From contig OZ231127.1 in assembly GCA_965153355.1 (NCBI GenBank), positions 7,130,001 through 7,194,000 of the forward strand: 64,000 nucleotides of DNA, given 5' to 3'. Position numbers and translations under genes: made by a program. Every line of letters starts with the position of its first letter. Within the stretch, counting starts at the first letter, position 1. This DNA is from Flaccisagitta enflata (lineage: Eukaryota; Chaetognatha; Sagittoidea; Aphragmophora). Positions 45,409 to 58,099 of this stretch are shown here, piece after piece. The notes under the pieces are model-generated. The model was not told the DNA's origin, searched no databases, and saw only the letters and a program-made list of their open reading frames with translations.

Positions 45409-48113
45409 TCCCTGAGGTTATTGGATTGTTGTTACAATTCAGAAACAACCCAATTGCTGTAATAGCAGATATCAGCAAGATGTTCTTTAGAATCACCATA
45501 CCTGATCAACAGAAAGATTTGCATCGTTTCTTTGCATTTGAAAAATTGATGAGACAATGCACACTACTCTTTGGAGAAGCATCATCACCTTACTTGTCTG
45601 GTGAAACCATCCTTGAACATGCAAACAGGATGGAAAAGATGGAAAAGTTCCTTCTGGCAGTCAAAGCAGTCAGAGACCAGCTTTACATTGATGACACCAT
45701 CACTGGAACCTGGGAGGTACAAGTTGCCATTCAATTATTGGAGGAACTGATTCAATTCTTTGATGGAATGTGCATGAAAGTACAGAAAATCAACAGCAAC
45801 TGCCAAGCCGTTCTGGATGCAATGGATCCCTCACTGTTGGAAAACAAGGTCCATACCTCAGTCCTTGGAATTGAATGGAACACCAGCGATGACACTTTGG
45901 CACCAAAAGCCGTCACTGACAGAAAATGTCAAACAAAGAGAGATGTTCTTGCTATGCTGGCAAGCATCTACGACCCATTGGGGTTAAAGGCGCCGTTGAC
46001 GTGCCGTGGAAAAATACTCATGCAGTCATTGTGGCAATTGCAACTTGGATGGGATGACAAAATCCCAAATGACGTCATGAAACATGTCAACTTGTGGCAG
46101 GAAGCCAGCAAAATCAGCCCAACTGTCCAAAGATTTTGTGGAAAAATCAAAACTGTGGACATTTTCTGTGATGCAAGTGAAGAAAGTTTTGCAGCTGCAG
46201 CTTATGGTACAAGCCCAGATGAAAATGGGGCCAGTGTCAATGTACACCTCATGATGGCCAAAACTAGAGTGAAAAGCACCAAAGAGACCACCATTCCAAG
46301 ATTGGAATTGCAAGGTGCGGTCCTTGCCGCTAACATGCACACATACATAACCAAATACCTTGGCCCACTGCCCACCACTTTCTGGACCGATTCCACCATC
46401 GTTTTGAACTGGATTCACACAGAAGCATCACAGTACAAAGTCTTCATTGGAAACAGGGTCAAGTTGATCCAAGACAACACAAAACAAAATCACACAAGTT
46501 GTGATGAGCATTGGAAATGGGTACCTGGGACTCAAAACCCAGCTGACATACCTTCAAGAGGTATTTGGCCTCTGTCTGAGAAACAAAATGAACTCTGGCT
46601 TCATGGCCCTGAGTTTCTGAAGTCGGGTGAATACCCAGATCAGCCAATCCACAAAAAGGAACAATGTGAATTGAAGAAAACCGCCGTCAATATCATCCCC
46701 ACTGTCGCTGATGACGTTGAACCAATTGTGAAGATGGAAAGATTCAGCAACATCAACCAGCTGCTGAACACCATGGTTTATGTTTTTCGCTTCATCAACC
46801 GAAAAACAGGGGCCAGTGAAGGTCCCCCCACTGCAGATGAAAGAGAGGTAGCCCTCCAAAATTTGATCAAGATGGATCAAAAACAGCATTTCAACAAAGA
46901 CATACACAACTTGCAACAAGGAGCTTTGCACAAAGACAGCAAGTTGAAAGGACTCAACCCTATCCTGATGGATGGAATTTTGATGATGAGAGGAAGAGTT
47001 CAAACTGAACCAGAATTGATCATTCTTCATCATGAGTCACACTTGGCAAAACTTTTGATCACCCATACCCATCATGAAAACCTGCACTCAGGTGCTTCTC
47101 ACACTTTGAATGAGTTGCGCCAAAAATACTGGATCATCAAAGGATTTGCAACAGTAAAGTCTCAATTGAGAACATGTGTCACCTGCAAAAAAGCAAACAC
47201 AAGATTGGCTGGGCAGCAAATGGCTCCCCTGCCAGAATGGAGAACAACTCCATCACCACCGTTTACGCACACTGGGATGGACTATGCTGGTCCATTGTAT
47301 GTCACAAAAACTGGCGCGCAAAAAAGATACATTCTGTTGTTCACCTGCGGCGTCACACGTGCAGTACACCTGGAACTCACACAATCACTGGATACAAAAG
47401 ACTTTCTTCTTGCCTTTGAATGCTTCACGGCAAGGAGAGGAACACCTTCTGTTCTCTACTCCGATAATGGCACATCGTTTGTGGCCGCATCGAAAGCAAT
47501 CCCACACATAAAATGGGAATTCATCACACCACTCGCCCCTTGGCATGGAGCCATATGGGAACGCTTGGTTCGCTCCATCAAAGCCCCACTGAGAAAGGTT
47601 GTTGGAGGAGCAAGGTTGAAGGAGGTGGAGTTGAGAGTCGTCCTCACCAAGATTGAAGGAGTCATCAATTCTCGCCCCCTGACTGTCTTAAAGGGCGATG
47701 AAACACGCCAAATCACACCAGCCGAACTAATCAACGGAAGACCGCTCGGTAAAATCGACATCCCTTACGTTCAACTGGACGCAACGCGACGCTTGCAACA
47801 CCTGGAAAGGACGAAGGAACAATTTTGGAAACAATGGCAGAAATGCTACCTGCCCTCACTTCAGTCTCGCACAAAATGGCAGACACGCTGCCCCAACGTC
47901 AAGGAAGGAGATATCGTTCTTCTTCTGAAGGAGAATACCAAGAGACACACTTGGCCACTCGCGAAAGTTTTGGAAACTGTCGTCGGACGTGACAATCTTG
48001 TTCGCACCGTGAAAGTGATTTGCGACGGAAAAGAAATTGTGCGCCCGATACAACACATTGTACCCCTTGAGGTACCATCTGACAAAAACGAGCACATTGG
48101 ATCAAGAGATTGA
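45405..48113 (+). CDS. pol: Truncated BEL/Pao pol: RT (partial), RNase H, integrase, DUF5641-like
   Basis: Continuous open frame of about 900 codons ending TGA at 48111-48113. No gag, protease or RT N-terminus, and no ATG at its 5' edge: the frame enters directly from the primer site. Numbering from the TTG at 45426: RT palm ADISKMF (first catalytic Asp at 15) and YIDD at 87-90; RNase H D249, E294, D322 and D374 (PADIPSRG); integrase zinc motif H550/H554/C584/C587; integrase core D619 (GMDYAG), D680 (SDNGTSF) and E712 (WERLV); then a C-terminal DUF5641-like region rich in W, R and P. The middle Asp and Glu are separated by 31 residues, shorter than the usual 35 or more. RNase H and integrase motifs look intact; RT is incomplete. 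Confidence 0.9.
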   Translation, partial: QLPEVIGLLLQFRNNPIAVIADISKMFFRITIPDQQKDLHRFFAFEKLMRQCTLLFGEASSPYLSGETILEHANRMEKMEKFLLAVKAVRDQLYIDDTITGTWEVQVAIQLLEELIQFFDGMCMKVQKINSNCQAVLDAMDPSLLENKVHTSVLGIEWNTSDDTLAPKAVTDRKCQTKRDVLAMLASIYDPLGLKAPLTCRGKILMQSLWQLQLGWDDKIPNDVMKHVNLWQEASKISPTVQRFCGKIKTVDIFCDASEESFAAAAYGTSPDENGASVNVHLMMAKTRVKSTKETTIPRLELQGAVLAANMHTYITKYLGPLPTTFWTDSTIVLNWIHTEASQYKVFIGNRVKLIQDNTKQNHTSCDEHWKWVPGTQNPADIPSRGIWPLSEKQNELWLHGPEFLKSGEYPDQPIHKKEQCELKKTAVNIIPTVADDVEPIVKMERFSNINQLLNTMVYVFRFINRKTGASEGPPTADEREVALQNLIKMDQKQHFNKDIHNLQQGALHKDSKLKGLNPILMDGILMMRGRVQTEPELIILHHESHLAKLLITHTHHENLHSGASHTLNELRQKYWIIKGFATVKSQLRTCVTCKKANTRLAGQQMAPLPEWRTTPSPPFTHTGMDYAGPLYVTKTGAQKRYILLFTCGVTRAVHLELTQSLDTKDFLLAFECFTARRGTPSVLYSDNGTSFVAASKAIPHIKWEFITPLAPWHGAIWERLVRSIKAPLRKVVGGARLKEVELRVVLTKIEGVINSRPLTVLKGDETRQITPAELINGRPLGKIDIPYVQLDATRRLQHLERTKEQFWKQWQKCYLPSLQSRTKWQTRCPNVKEGDIVLLLKENTKRHTWPLAKVLETVVGRDNLVRTVKVICDGKEIVRPIQHIVPLEVPSDKNEHIGSRD

Positions 48114-48255
48114 TACAATGTTTAAAAATCTCAATGACAACAACCAGATACAACATCGAGCTGTGACTGCTGACTACGCAACACTGCTTACTGTGAATAG
48201 TGTTCATATTTCGACTCTGACCTGGAATTCTACCTATTTAGAAAATTATTGCGAA

Positions 48256-48273
48256 CAATAATTTTGGGGCCAG
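48256..48273 (+). promoter_or_regulatory. Polypurine tract region next to the 3' LTR
   Basis: ATAATTTTGGGGCCAG lies directly before the 3' LTR. The TTTTGGGG..AG/TGTTG arrangement is the usual plus-strand priming region of this family. About 140 bp of non-coding sequence lies between the pol stop and this site. Confidence 0.65.
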
Positions 48274-48787
48274 TGTTGAGTTGCCTCAGTTGGGAATTTT
48301 CCATAGTCTTGCGTAACCCTTTGTTAAAGACGTGTTAGGCTATTATTGGTTATATGATTTCTTAGTAGTCACTGCATGATTGGCTAGAAAGCCGGGAGTC
48401 ACGAGAATTTATAGATGTGTTATGAGATAAATCACTGCGCAGAGCGAGACTCTCTGCCTTTAGTTAGTTCACATTTTGTCTTCGTAGAAGAAAGACGCAC
48501 AAATAAGACGTTCTCTTTTTAAAGTAAAAGCAAGGACGCATAAGGCTCATGAATTGGGCCATTTTCTTTGAATTAAACAATCAAACCTACTACTTTTGGA
48601 AAGAATCCGTTTTCTCATTGTAATCTCATTTTATTACAAACCCTTTTACAATTACGCATCTTACAATCGCCTAATTAAGCGTTCACCTTCTAAGAGAAAT
48701 AAGATAGACAGTGATAGTCACCAACAACAGATCCGAAAGTCGACCAGCTAACTACAGTCCTTTACTCTCAAAGCTGACAATCAATCA
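48274..48787 (+). repeat. 3' LTR, 514 bp
   Basis: Starts TGTTGAGTTGCCTCAG and ends CAATCAATCA; followed by CTAAT (48788-48792) and the resumed 50 bp array. Confidence 0.93.
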
Positions 48788-49998
48788 CTAATCTTTTCTG
48801 AACTGGACTAGTGATAGACTTGTGATTATGTGATAGACTAATCTTTTCTGAACTGGACCAATGACAGATTTGTGATTATGTGACAGACTAATGTTTTCTG
48901 AACTGGACTTATACTGTCTAGCTCATAAATATACGGAAACCTGCTCACGTTCATAGCAGCTAAACTTCAATATTCAATGCAAAAATGAAAGCAGATCAAC
49001 AAACTATGACAAAAAGTCTTCCATTCAAGACCAAGCAGAGCTCAGTGGCTCAATTTGTTTGGAAATGACAGCGGTTTTAAGAAAAACAGCCATCTTACCA
49101 AAATCAAATTCAGAGATTTTCAGTTCATATTACCAATGGACAACTATTCTAGAAACAGCTCTTAAATCCAAATGGATTGGCAAAAATCATTCTGCTTGAC
49201 CTCATTAGATCACATTTTTACCAAATTTCTTTTGAGTTGAAAAAAATTGAAGGCAGCGTTTTAACATCTCTAAAAAACTAAAAATTAATTTATTTGAACA
49301 AATTTTTCAGACAGTGAGCCAAAATGCTTATTTTTCTCCAGCTGTCCGCATATTTATGAGCTAGATAGTAACAGACTTGTGATTATGTGACAGACTTGTG
49401 ATTATGTGACAGACTGATATTATCTGAACCAGATTATGACAGACTTGTGATTATGTAACAGACTAATCTTTTCTGAACTGGACCAATGACAGACTTGTGA
49501 TTATGGGACAGACTAATCTTTTCTAAACTGGACTTGTGACCGACTTGTGATTATGTGACTAACTAATCTTTTCTGAACTGGACTAATGACAGAGTTGTGA
49601 ACATGTGACAGACTAATCTTTTCTGAACTTGTCTTATAACAGACTTATGATTATGTGACAGACTAATCTTTTCTGAACTGGACCAATGACAGACTTGTGA
49701 TTATATGAAAGACTAATCTTTTCTGAACTGGATTTATGACAGACATATGATCATGTGACAGACTAATCTTTTCTGAACTGGACTAATGAAAGACTTGTGA
49801 TTATGTGACAGTTTGATATTTTTTGAACTGGACTTATGACAGACTTGTGATTGTGTGGCAGTCTAATCTTTTTTGAACTGGACTAATGAAAGACTTGTGA
49901 TTATGTGACAGTCTAATATTTTTTGAACTGGACTTATGACAGACTTGTGATTATGTGGCAGTCTAATCTTTTTTGAACTGAACTAATGACCGACTTGT
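48788..49998. repeat. 50 bp minisatellite, right part
   Basis: CTAATC/G starts at 48788, 48838 and 48888, 50 bp apart. Interrupted by a MITE at 48914-49368, then continues to about 49998 with units of the same type. Confidence 0.92.
48914..49368. mobile_element. Mariner-type MITE inside the 50 bp array, 455 bp
   Basis: Left end CTGTCTAGCTCATAAATATA, right end in reverse CTATCTAGCTCATAAATATG, both continuing CGGA. TA flanks both sides. The CATAAATAT core resembles the ends of the Tc1 relic at 11473-12150. No ORF. Confidence 0.85.
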
Positions 49999-50084
49999 GT
50001 TGGATTGAGTCGTTCCAGTCCATATGTGACGTTGTGATGGTTTATGGGGTTCTGTTTCAAACTGCAACTTGCGGTCTGTGCTTG

Positions 50085-50112
50085 TCTGTTTGTCAGTCTA
50101 TCTGGCTGTCTT

Positions 50113-50145
<33 letters not shown>

Positions 50146-50155
50146 TTCCGTCTGT
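50085..50155. repeat. (GTCT)n microsatellite
   Basis: Short GTCT tract flanked by a duplicated GATGGTTTATGGGGTTCTGT (near 50036 and 50168). Confidence 0.85.
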
Positions 50156-50279
50156 TTTCGATGCTATGATGGTTTATGGGGTTCTGTTTGAGCTGCTGTT
50201 TGTGCTTGTTTACTGTCATTTATTGACATTTATATTTCTTGACTAACCATAATACATCAGTTGAGTGGAAATTGATCAA

Positions 50280-50786
50280 CATTCAATGTAAGCTTCCTCT
50301 GACTGAATTTTGGCCGCTATTTGCCGGAGAAATAATTCATAGTGCCTCTGGAGGCAGTATGGAAGAGAAAGCGTTCAAGAAATTTTGCAAAATCAGATAT
50401 TTTTCTCTTTCCTAACTTTGACTCAGCATTACATTCTATGGGTTTGACCAATTTGGTTGCACTAAAAAACAAAAAGATGCCCCATGAAAAACTCTACATT
50501 TTGGTCACCAATTTTTCCTAGATTCATCAAAAAACAAATGAGTTATAATCGTTTGAATGGAGAAGATAACCTAAAAAAAAGTGATGATAAGAATACCTTA
50601 AAAGCAAGTATTTCATTCAAAGTACTAAAACAATTTCTGAACCAAAAGAGCTAGAGAGATGCGGTTTGCGCACCTCACTCGGAAATTTAAAGAGCTTTAA
50701 TTTTGTCACCAAATTTTTTATATCAAGACGATTTGTTAAGGAGTAATTGATCAAAACGTGCGGAAACATTTTTATTTCCAAGATAG
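50280..50786. mobile_element. Decayed Tc1/mariner fragment
   Basis: Right end ATTTCCAAGATAG followed by TA matches the terminus of 40722-41313, and an interior GATGCGGTTTGCG block is shared. The left terminus was not found. Confidence 0.45.
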
Positions 50787-50795
50787 TACTGTCTT

Positions 50796-50836
<41 letters not shown>

Positions 50837-50845
50837 ATGTCTGTA

Positions 50846-50902
<57 letters not shown>

Positions 50903-51570
50903 GACTATTTTTCTGTCTGTCTTTCTGTCTGTCATTCTGTCCGTTTTCAGTCTTTCTATCTGTCTCTCAGGCTGTCTGTCTGTCTTCCCGTCTTCCTGTT
51001 TGTCTGTCTGTCAATCTGACAGTCTTTCTGTCTGTTTGTCGACTTCGTCTGTCAACGTCAATCTCTTTAACGATGGCTACTTGGCGCTCCATGCTGGTCT
51101 GCTATAGTTGTTGCCTGTTGATGATGGGCACTGTGATATCCAAGAAAAAAATCATGCACCATCGATGATATCTTTCTGTGTTCATCTGTAATTGTCTGCC
51201 TTTTGTCTGAGATTGTCTGTCATTGTCTGTCTGTCTGTCTGTCTGTCTTTTTTTTGGCGATGAATCCTGGTCTGCTGCATTCTTTGTCTCTTGATGATTG
51301 GCGTAGCTATGTACAACTGATGCTGTTTCTTCTTGTACTACCAGAAGAAACAGCATCAGTCTTTGTCTTTGACTGTGTTTGTCTTTGTTGTCTGTGTCTG
51401 TCTGTCTGTCTGTCATTGTCTGTCTGTCTGCATCTGTCTGGGATTGTCTCTAATTGTCTGCTTGTCCATGTTTGTCTGTCTGTCATTGTCTATCTGTGTT
51501 TGTTTTTGTCACTGAGTGTTGGTTTGCTTCGGTCTTTGCTTCTTGATGATGGGCGCAGCCAAATAAAAGA
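50787..51570. repeat. (GTCT)n tracts and a degenerate GATGATGGGCGC-containing repeat
   Basis: GTCT tracts at about 50790-50905, 51220-51250 and 51395-51430. Copies of CTTGATGATGGGCGCAG-like sequence lie near 51110, 51290 and 51545, and CAACTGATGCTGTTTCTTCTTG is mirrored by an inverted copy next to it (about 51313-51358). Confidence 0.75.
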
Positions 51571-51717
51571 AAAACAACATCAAAGATGAGGAAATTCTCC
51601 AGATTGCGTCTCCGTCGCGTTGTTGTTGTGGGGGGGGGCGGACGATTCTGTCCGGAGGGGGGGGGGAAATTCGTCTCCGTGGGGAAATCACGCCTTGAGC
51701 CTTCAATCGCTGCTTTT

Positions 51718-52440
51718 GGCAATTACCAGTTGCCAGTTACCATTTGTTAGTTGTCATTTCCCATTGGGCCATTGGCCATTTGGCAGTTGGTTGTCAATAT
51801 CGGGACCTCGGGACTCAAGTACCGCCAGGCATTGGTTGTCATTGACCAATTACCATTTGCTAATCGTCGTTTCAAATTGGCCATTAACCAGTTAACATTT
51901 TTTAGCCGTCATTTCCGGTTGGCCATTCATTAGGCACGAAGACCAATTTTTTTTTCTCAAACCCAACTGGTCAGCTAAGTATTGACTTACATATTATTCT
52001 CTGCTTGGATATATGAAGAGACAAAAAATATCTTCTGGGCCAGTGAGATTGTAGCAACTTTGACACACGTCGAAAGATTTTATGATTTAATGAATTTAAA
52101 ACTTTTTTATTTTGCTTGGTGAATCTCTTACCTTTCTGTGAACTGTAATCAGGGCTTTTAAACCTAATGTACAAGTTGCCAATTGCCAATTGCCACTTGC
52201 CACCAGTGGGCCACTGGCAACTTGTCCGTTGCCATATGTTGGTTTTCATTGACCAATTACCATTTGTTAATTGTCATTTCCTACTGGCCATTCGTAAGTT
52301 GCCATTTGCTGGTTATCATTGGCCAGTTACCATTTCCTAGTTGTCAATTCCCATTGGCCATTTGCTGGTTATCATTGGCCAATTACCATTTCTTAGTTGT
52401 AATTTCCCATGAGCCATTTGTCAGTTGCCATTTGCCAACG
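51718..52440. repeat. Degenerate CCATTTGCTGGTTATCATTGG minisatellite
   Basis: Units combine TTGCCATTTG, GTTGTCATTTCCCATTGGCC and ACCAATTACCATTT at 51718-51930 and 52170-52440. The separating 240 bp (51935-52165) is unrelated and unexplained. Confidence 0.75.
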
Positions 52441-52783
52441 GACCAACGGACCTACAGACCAATCGACGGATTGAAGAGGGGCTATATCTTGCAAAAGGTG
52501 GCTGCACGCATTTCAAAAGCTGAAATGCTTAAAATCTGCTCAAATTTTGCCTTTCTAGACTTCCGCGCTGAGCTAGGTCAAGTCACGCCTCCAGTTGGTC
52601 GGTTGGTTGGTAAGCTGGTTGGTCAATTGTTTGACCGGTCGCTTGGTTGGTTGAATGACCAATCAAAGTCAGGCATCAGGTGCAAAAAAGGATAGGCATC
52701 ACGTAAAAAGATGCTCCTCCATTGCATCATTTATTATGTACGCCTAAATCTCAGATTTTACTACCATGCCGATCAGATCAACG

Positions 52784-53068
<285 letters not shown>

Positions 53069-53216
53069 AAACACAGAACGCTAAGACAAAAAAGAAGACA
53101 CTGACAGAGATAGTTACACAAACAGACAGACAGCCAGAATGGCGGAGAGGGGAGGTAAGCGAACATGTTTCACGTCAAGCCGTAAGACTTCTTTTCACTT
53201 TTTTTCCACACAATTT

Positions 53217-53686
<470 letters not shown>

Positions 53687-53871
53687 TACTGATGAATTGC
53701 TGATCAGAGATAAGATTGGTAACCAACAAACAATGAAAGAAAAGAAAAACAAAAAACAAGATACAGTGGAGCATCGCTTGAACGCGCCCGCCAATAAGGC
53801 ATACTCGCCAACAAGGCATAGAAAAAGCTGTCTCATGACAGATTTTTGTAGTTATTTCTACATTGCCAATA

Positions 53872-54866
53872 CACTGCGAACCATAAGAAAGGTTACAGCT
53901 GTTCTAAAAGATATTTCTCATGAAAAAAATGACTTTTTAATATTTTTTTTTGTGAGAATTGGAAAAAGTGTCATCAAATGAAGCGAATGTCACAAATCCC
54001 ATGAGTTTTCATCAATTCTTTTAGATTTTATGATAAAAAGAAGATAGTGATGCCAGAATCTGTGTCTGACCTTTAAATTCTTCAAACAGTATTGATAAGG
54101 GACCTTTTTATTGGATTTTTGGCATTAGCAGTACAAGAAGTTAATTGATATCATAGATCATTTGAAAGATATTCAAAAGAGCTTTCATCTGCCGCCAGTC
54201 TCACATTTCTAGCTCAATTTGTTTAGACGCAGTAAAGAAAAGACTGAAGAGTATTCATTTTCAAGTTTGAAAAGGCGCAACACCAAAATGTACCCATTAA
54301 ACTTCAAATGGATGTCATTTCCAAACCAATAAAGCTAGGAGTCTGGGATTGGTCTAGATTGAAAGATCTTTTGAAAATCTTTCAAATGGTCACTGATTTT
54401 GTTTACTTTCTTTCATTCAAACATGGATATTTTAAGAGAAGAAAAAGATCAGTATTTTTTTAAATTTGTGTGATGAAAAAATTCCCTCAAATATCATTCA
54501 TAAAGGGTTCAAATCAAGTAAAAACCTATCGAAATCAATGACATTGAGAAAGCCCTTCAGAAATCTATCATTTGAGCCGTTTCTTGAGTTACTAGCTCAA
54601 TTGGTGTAAAAATTACAATAGTTTTAGTATAATTTGTCATTTACAAACTATCACAGAAAATCTGCTGTTTTCCCACTTAGGTTTTGATACATTTGTCTTG
54701 ATTTTAATATAAAATCCAAACAAATTGATCGAATTTGATGGGATTGGTGGCAAATTGTTCATTTTTTTTAGCTCTTTCAAATGTTCATGAATAACAATAA
54801 GATTTGTTGAATCTAAACTATGTAAAACTATACTGAAAGCTGTAACCTTTTTTATGAGTCGCACTG
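53872..54866. mobile_element. TA-flanked TIR element, 995 bp
   Basis: Left end CACTGCGAACCATAAGAAAG, right end in reverse CAGTGCGACTCATAAAAAAG, both continuing GGTTACAGC. TA flanks both sides. Tc1/mariner-style ends; no transposase frame recognised. Confidence 0.8.
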
Positions 54867-54994
54867 TAAGGCAGCTTCACTATGAGGCAATGGTAATTGT
54901 GTGTAACGTATACGTTACTGTCCGACCGACCAACGAACTGATGGACCTACAAGGGAAAACCGAAAATTAAAAAAAAAAAGCATTTGACAAGACC

Positions 54995-55195
54995 GAAAAG
55001 GGAAACAGTGAGTCAGCGGGCGCTTTTGTATGATTGTCGAGGTGCAATGAAGGCAACGAAAAGGGAAACAGTAAGTCAGCGGGCGCTTTTGTATGATTGT
55101 CGAGGTGCAATGAAGGCAACAAAAAGGGAAACAGTGAGTCAGCGGGCGCTTTTGTATGATTGTCGAGGTGCAATGAAGGCAACGGAAATTACGGT
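54995..55195 (+). repeat. 63 bp tandem repeat, three copies, in-frame
   Basis: GGAAACAGT(G/A)AGTCAGCG starts at 55001, 55064 and 55127. The 63 bp period keeps a frame open (54984-55277) with a 21-residue unit KRETVSQRALLYDCRGAMKA. No flanking evidence for a gene. Confidence 0.9.
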
Positions 55196-55294
55196 TAAAA
55201 GCCCCATGAAACATGAAATTAAGCAGCGCCAAGAAGCGAGAACGGTAGGAAACTTTATCATCCACCGTTTCACATAAACCATTTCTAGTTATTG

Positions 55295-55870
55295 CACGCT
55301 CGATATGTCCGTCCCTCCAGTTTTACATTCTTGTGTCCCTCCCTCGATATGTCCGTCCCTCCAGTTTTACATTCTTGTGTCCCTCCCTTGGTATGTCCGT
55401 CCCTCCAGTTTTACGTTCATGTCTCCCTTCCTCCGTCATTTTTTTCCATTGCTTACTTTAGCTTTGGTGTCACGTTTGCGTTCGTATCCTAGTCGGTGAT
55501 CTGTCTGTCAGTCCATAAGTCAGTCTGTTGTTCGTATCCTAGTCGGTTTTCTGTCTGTCAGTCCATAAGTCAGTCTGTCATTTGTATCCAATGCATTTTC
55601 TGTCTGTCAGTCCATAAGTCAGTCTGTCGTTTGTATCCTAGTCGTAGTTCTGTCTGTCAGTCCATAAGTCAGTCTGTCATTTGTATCTTAGTCGGTGTTC
55701 TGTCTGTCAGTCCATAAGTCAGTCTGTCATTCGTATCCAAGTCAGTTTTCTGTTTGTCAGTCCATAAGTCAGTCTGTCGTTTGTACCCTAGTCGGTTTTC
55801 TGTCTGTCAGTCCATAAGTCAGTCTGTCATTCGTATCCAAGTCAGTTTTCTGTCTGTCAGTCCATAACGA
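55295..55870. repeat. 44 bp and 50 bp minisatellites
   Basis: 55295-55430: TATGTCCGTCCCTCCAG units 44 bp apart. 55495-55870: CTGTCTGTCAGTCCATAAGT units 50 bp apart (55501, 55551 and on), about seven copies. Confidence 0.92.
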
Positions 55871-55994
55871 TAAGTCGACCAACTCCCGGCACTTGTACTG
55901 GCTGAGTTGGTCTTATTGTTTCCACTGGTATTTACATCTATTTAGTATTGACATCAAAGTTACTACTGTCCCTAACTAATCAAACGAGGCCAAG

Positions 55995-56086
55995 TAGACC
56001 AATGATGAATGAACCGACCGACCAGAAAACCAACCGACTAACGGACACAGGCACACAGCCTATTACAGAGATGCGAGGACGCATCT
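55995..56086 (-). mobile_element. Stem-loop repeat, GATGC subfamily
   Basis: GACCGACC core, CAGCCTATTACAGA, hairpin GATGCGAGGACGCATC (56070-56085; 6 bp stem, AGGA loop) and AAAAA. Confidence 0.75.
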
Positions 56087-56289
56087 AAAAAGAACTCTCA
56101 CCCGATTGAAAGGGAGAATGGGGTAGTAATGCGTCGCCATCGTTTTCACGCCATCTTTGTTGTCCTCCGCCTTTTTGTTTTTGTTACTGTTACTATTGGT
56201 AATGAAGATGTTGTTGTTGTTTTTTGATTGATTTCTGGTGTTGTTTCTATTAGCTCTGGTTAGAGGTTCGGTGAAAGAGAAGACGATAG

Positions 56290-56640
56290 GAGTAGCCGCC
56301 GTGTAAGGCCGTTCCCCACTCGCCAAGTCTGTGAAAGAAGAGAAAACATCTGAGATTATCAACATCACTGTTCTGATTGTTTCATTTTATTTTGTGTCGC
56401 CGCCATGTGAGACCATTCCCCAGCGCCAAATCTGTGAAAAAAAAGAAAACATCTGAGATAATCAACATCACTCTTTTAATTGTTTCACTTTATTTTGTGT
56501 TGCCGCCGTCTAAGACCGTTCTCCACTCGCCAAGTCTTCAAAAGAAAAGAAAACATCTGAGATTATCAACATCACTTTTCTAATTGTTTTGTTTTGAGTC
56601 GCCGCTGTGTAAAACCGTTCCCCACTCGCTAAGTCTGAAA
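56290..56640. repeat. About 104 bp tandem repeat, three to four copies
   Basis: AAAACATCTGAGAT recurs near 56342, 56447 and 56550, within GCCGC..CCACTCGCCAAGTCTG units. Confidence 0.88.
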
Positions 56641-56657
56641 AAATTTAAAAAAGATGT

Positions 56658-56911
56658 AGGCTGTGTTTGTAGTGATGACCAAAAACGCTTTTCTCCCCGT
56701 TGAATGAGTTTACAGCATGAACAAACTTCCTGAATTTCAACTGTCCCACGAGGGAGTGTGTGAAGTGAGTGAGCAAGCCTGTGAACAGAGCGAGCGAAGT
56801 GAAGCGGAGTGCTGCTCGGCGAGTGAGCAGGGTGAGCATTGCAAGCCAACAAACATAGCAAGACCAAGTGTCCCGTTAAAGACGAGATTGTCTGTGACTA
56901 GAAACGCACCC
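56658..56911. mobile_element. PIF/Harbinger-like MITE, inverted relative to 39742-40000
   Basis: The right end GACTAGAAACGCACCC and left GTGTTTGTAGTGATGACC correspond to the family termini; the interior GAGCGAGCGAAGTGAAGC and GTGAGCAGGGTGAGC match in reverse. Confidence 0.65.
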
Positions 56912-57126
56912 ATAATTTCCAAAAACTTCACAATAAGATGGCTTCCCTCCGAAGGTAACATCTGTGTTTCAAAGAAGGTCAAAACAGAAAAAATGTATAA
57001 CTGAAAATGCAAAAATAAGTGAATAAAAGTGATTAAAATGGCTCAGACATAGTGTTTAAAACAGAACCAAGTTTTGCCAATGTTACCAAAAAATTGTTTT
57101 GAAAATTTGCACTTATCTTATTTTTT

Positions 57127-57525
57127 GGTCATTGACAGGGGGCTGGTTGAAATTCTGAATTTGTATAGGAAAAGAAAAAATGAAAGAACAAAGAATACAG
57201 TTCTCTTCCAAAATCGATTACAGAGAGAAATATGTTTTTTAAAATGCAAAATTTCCCTTTGTTTAGCTTACTTAGAATTTTGACATCAGAAAATGAAAAA
57301 AAGTGTAAGCAGAAATCCACTATAAAACATCATTTTCATGTTTGTTTTCATGTGAATCAATAGTTCAAATTACATTTCATGTCAGAATATGATAAAAATG
57401 TATGCACCAAGTGTCTTTAGAGATAATGTGTCCACTAAAAGCAATCCACCTTCATTATTGTCTTGATAATGATGCAAAAAGTTTGTTGAAACACTTCATT
57501 TTCCTTCAAAAAATTTCCGTCATAA
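57127..57525 (-). repeat. Dispersed repeat, copy 2 (partner 5160-5545)
   Basis: Inverted, diverged copy starting GGTCATTGACAGGGGGCTGG and ending near TGAAACACTTCATTTTCC. Confidence 0.75.
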
Positions 57526-57646
57526 ATCAGATGGCTCGCAATGGCGCCAATGGTTTTCAAATGACCACAACGTTGATTAGATATATAGTATCATATGATA
57601 TGTACCAACTAGACAGTCTCCCTTTCTGTCTGCACGTCTCTCAGTA

Positions 57647-58099
<453 letters not shown>

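Larger units (their letters stand above)
44867..48787 (+). mobile_element. BEL/Pao LTR retrotransposon, internally deleted
   Basis: Complete LTR-to-LTR element of 3921 bp: 5' LTR, tRNA primer site, truncated pol, polypurine tract, 3' LTR, flanked by CTAAT. Pol domain order RT-RNase H-integrase and family motifs identify BEL/Pao. Gag, protease and the first part of RT are absent; coding sequence begins almost at the primer site. BEL/Pao elements are usually well over 5 kb, so several kilobases appear deleted. Apparently identical LTRs indicate recent insertion, so the deleted form was probably mobilised by an intact relative. Confidence 0.93.

Noticed and set aside
46026-47033. Antisense ORFs inside pol
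   Set aside because: Shadow frames of a well-supported pol coding sequence.
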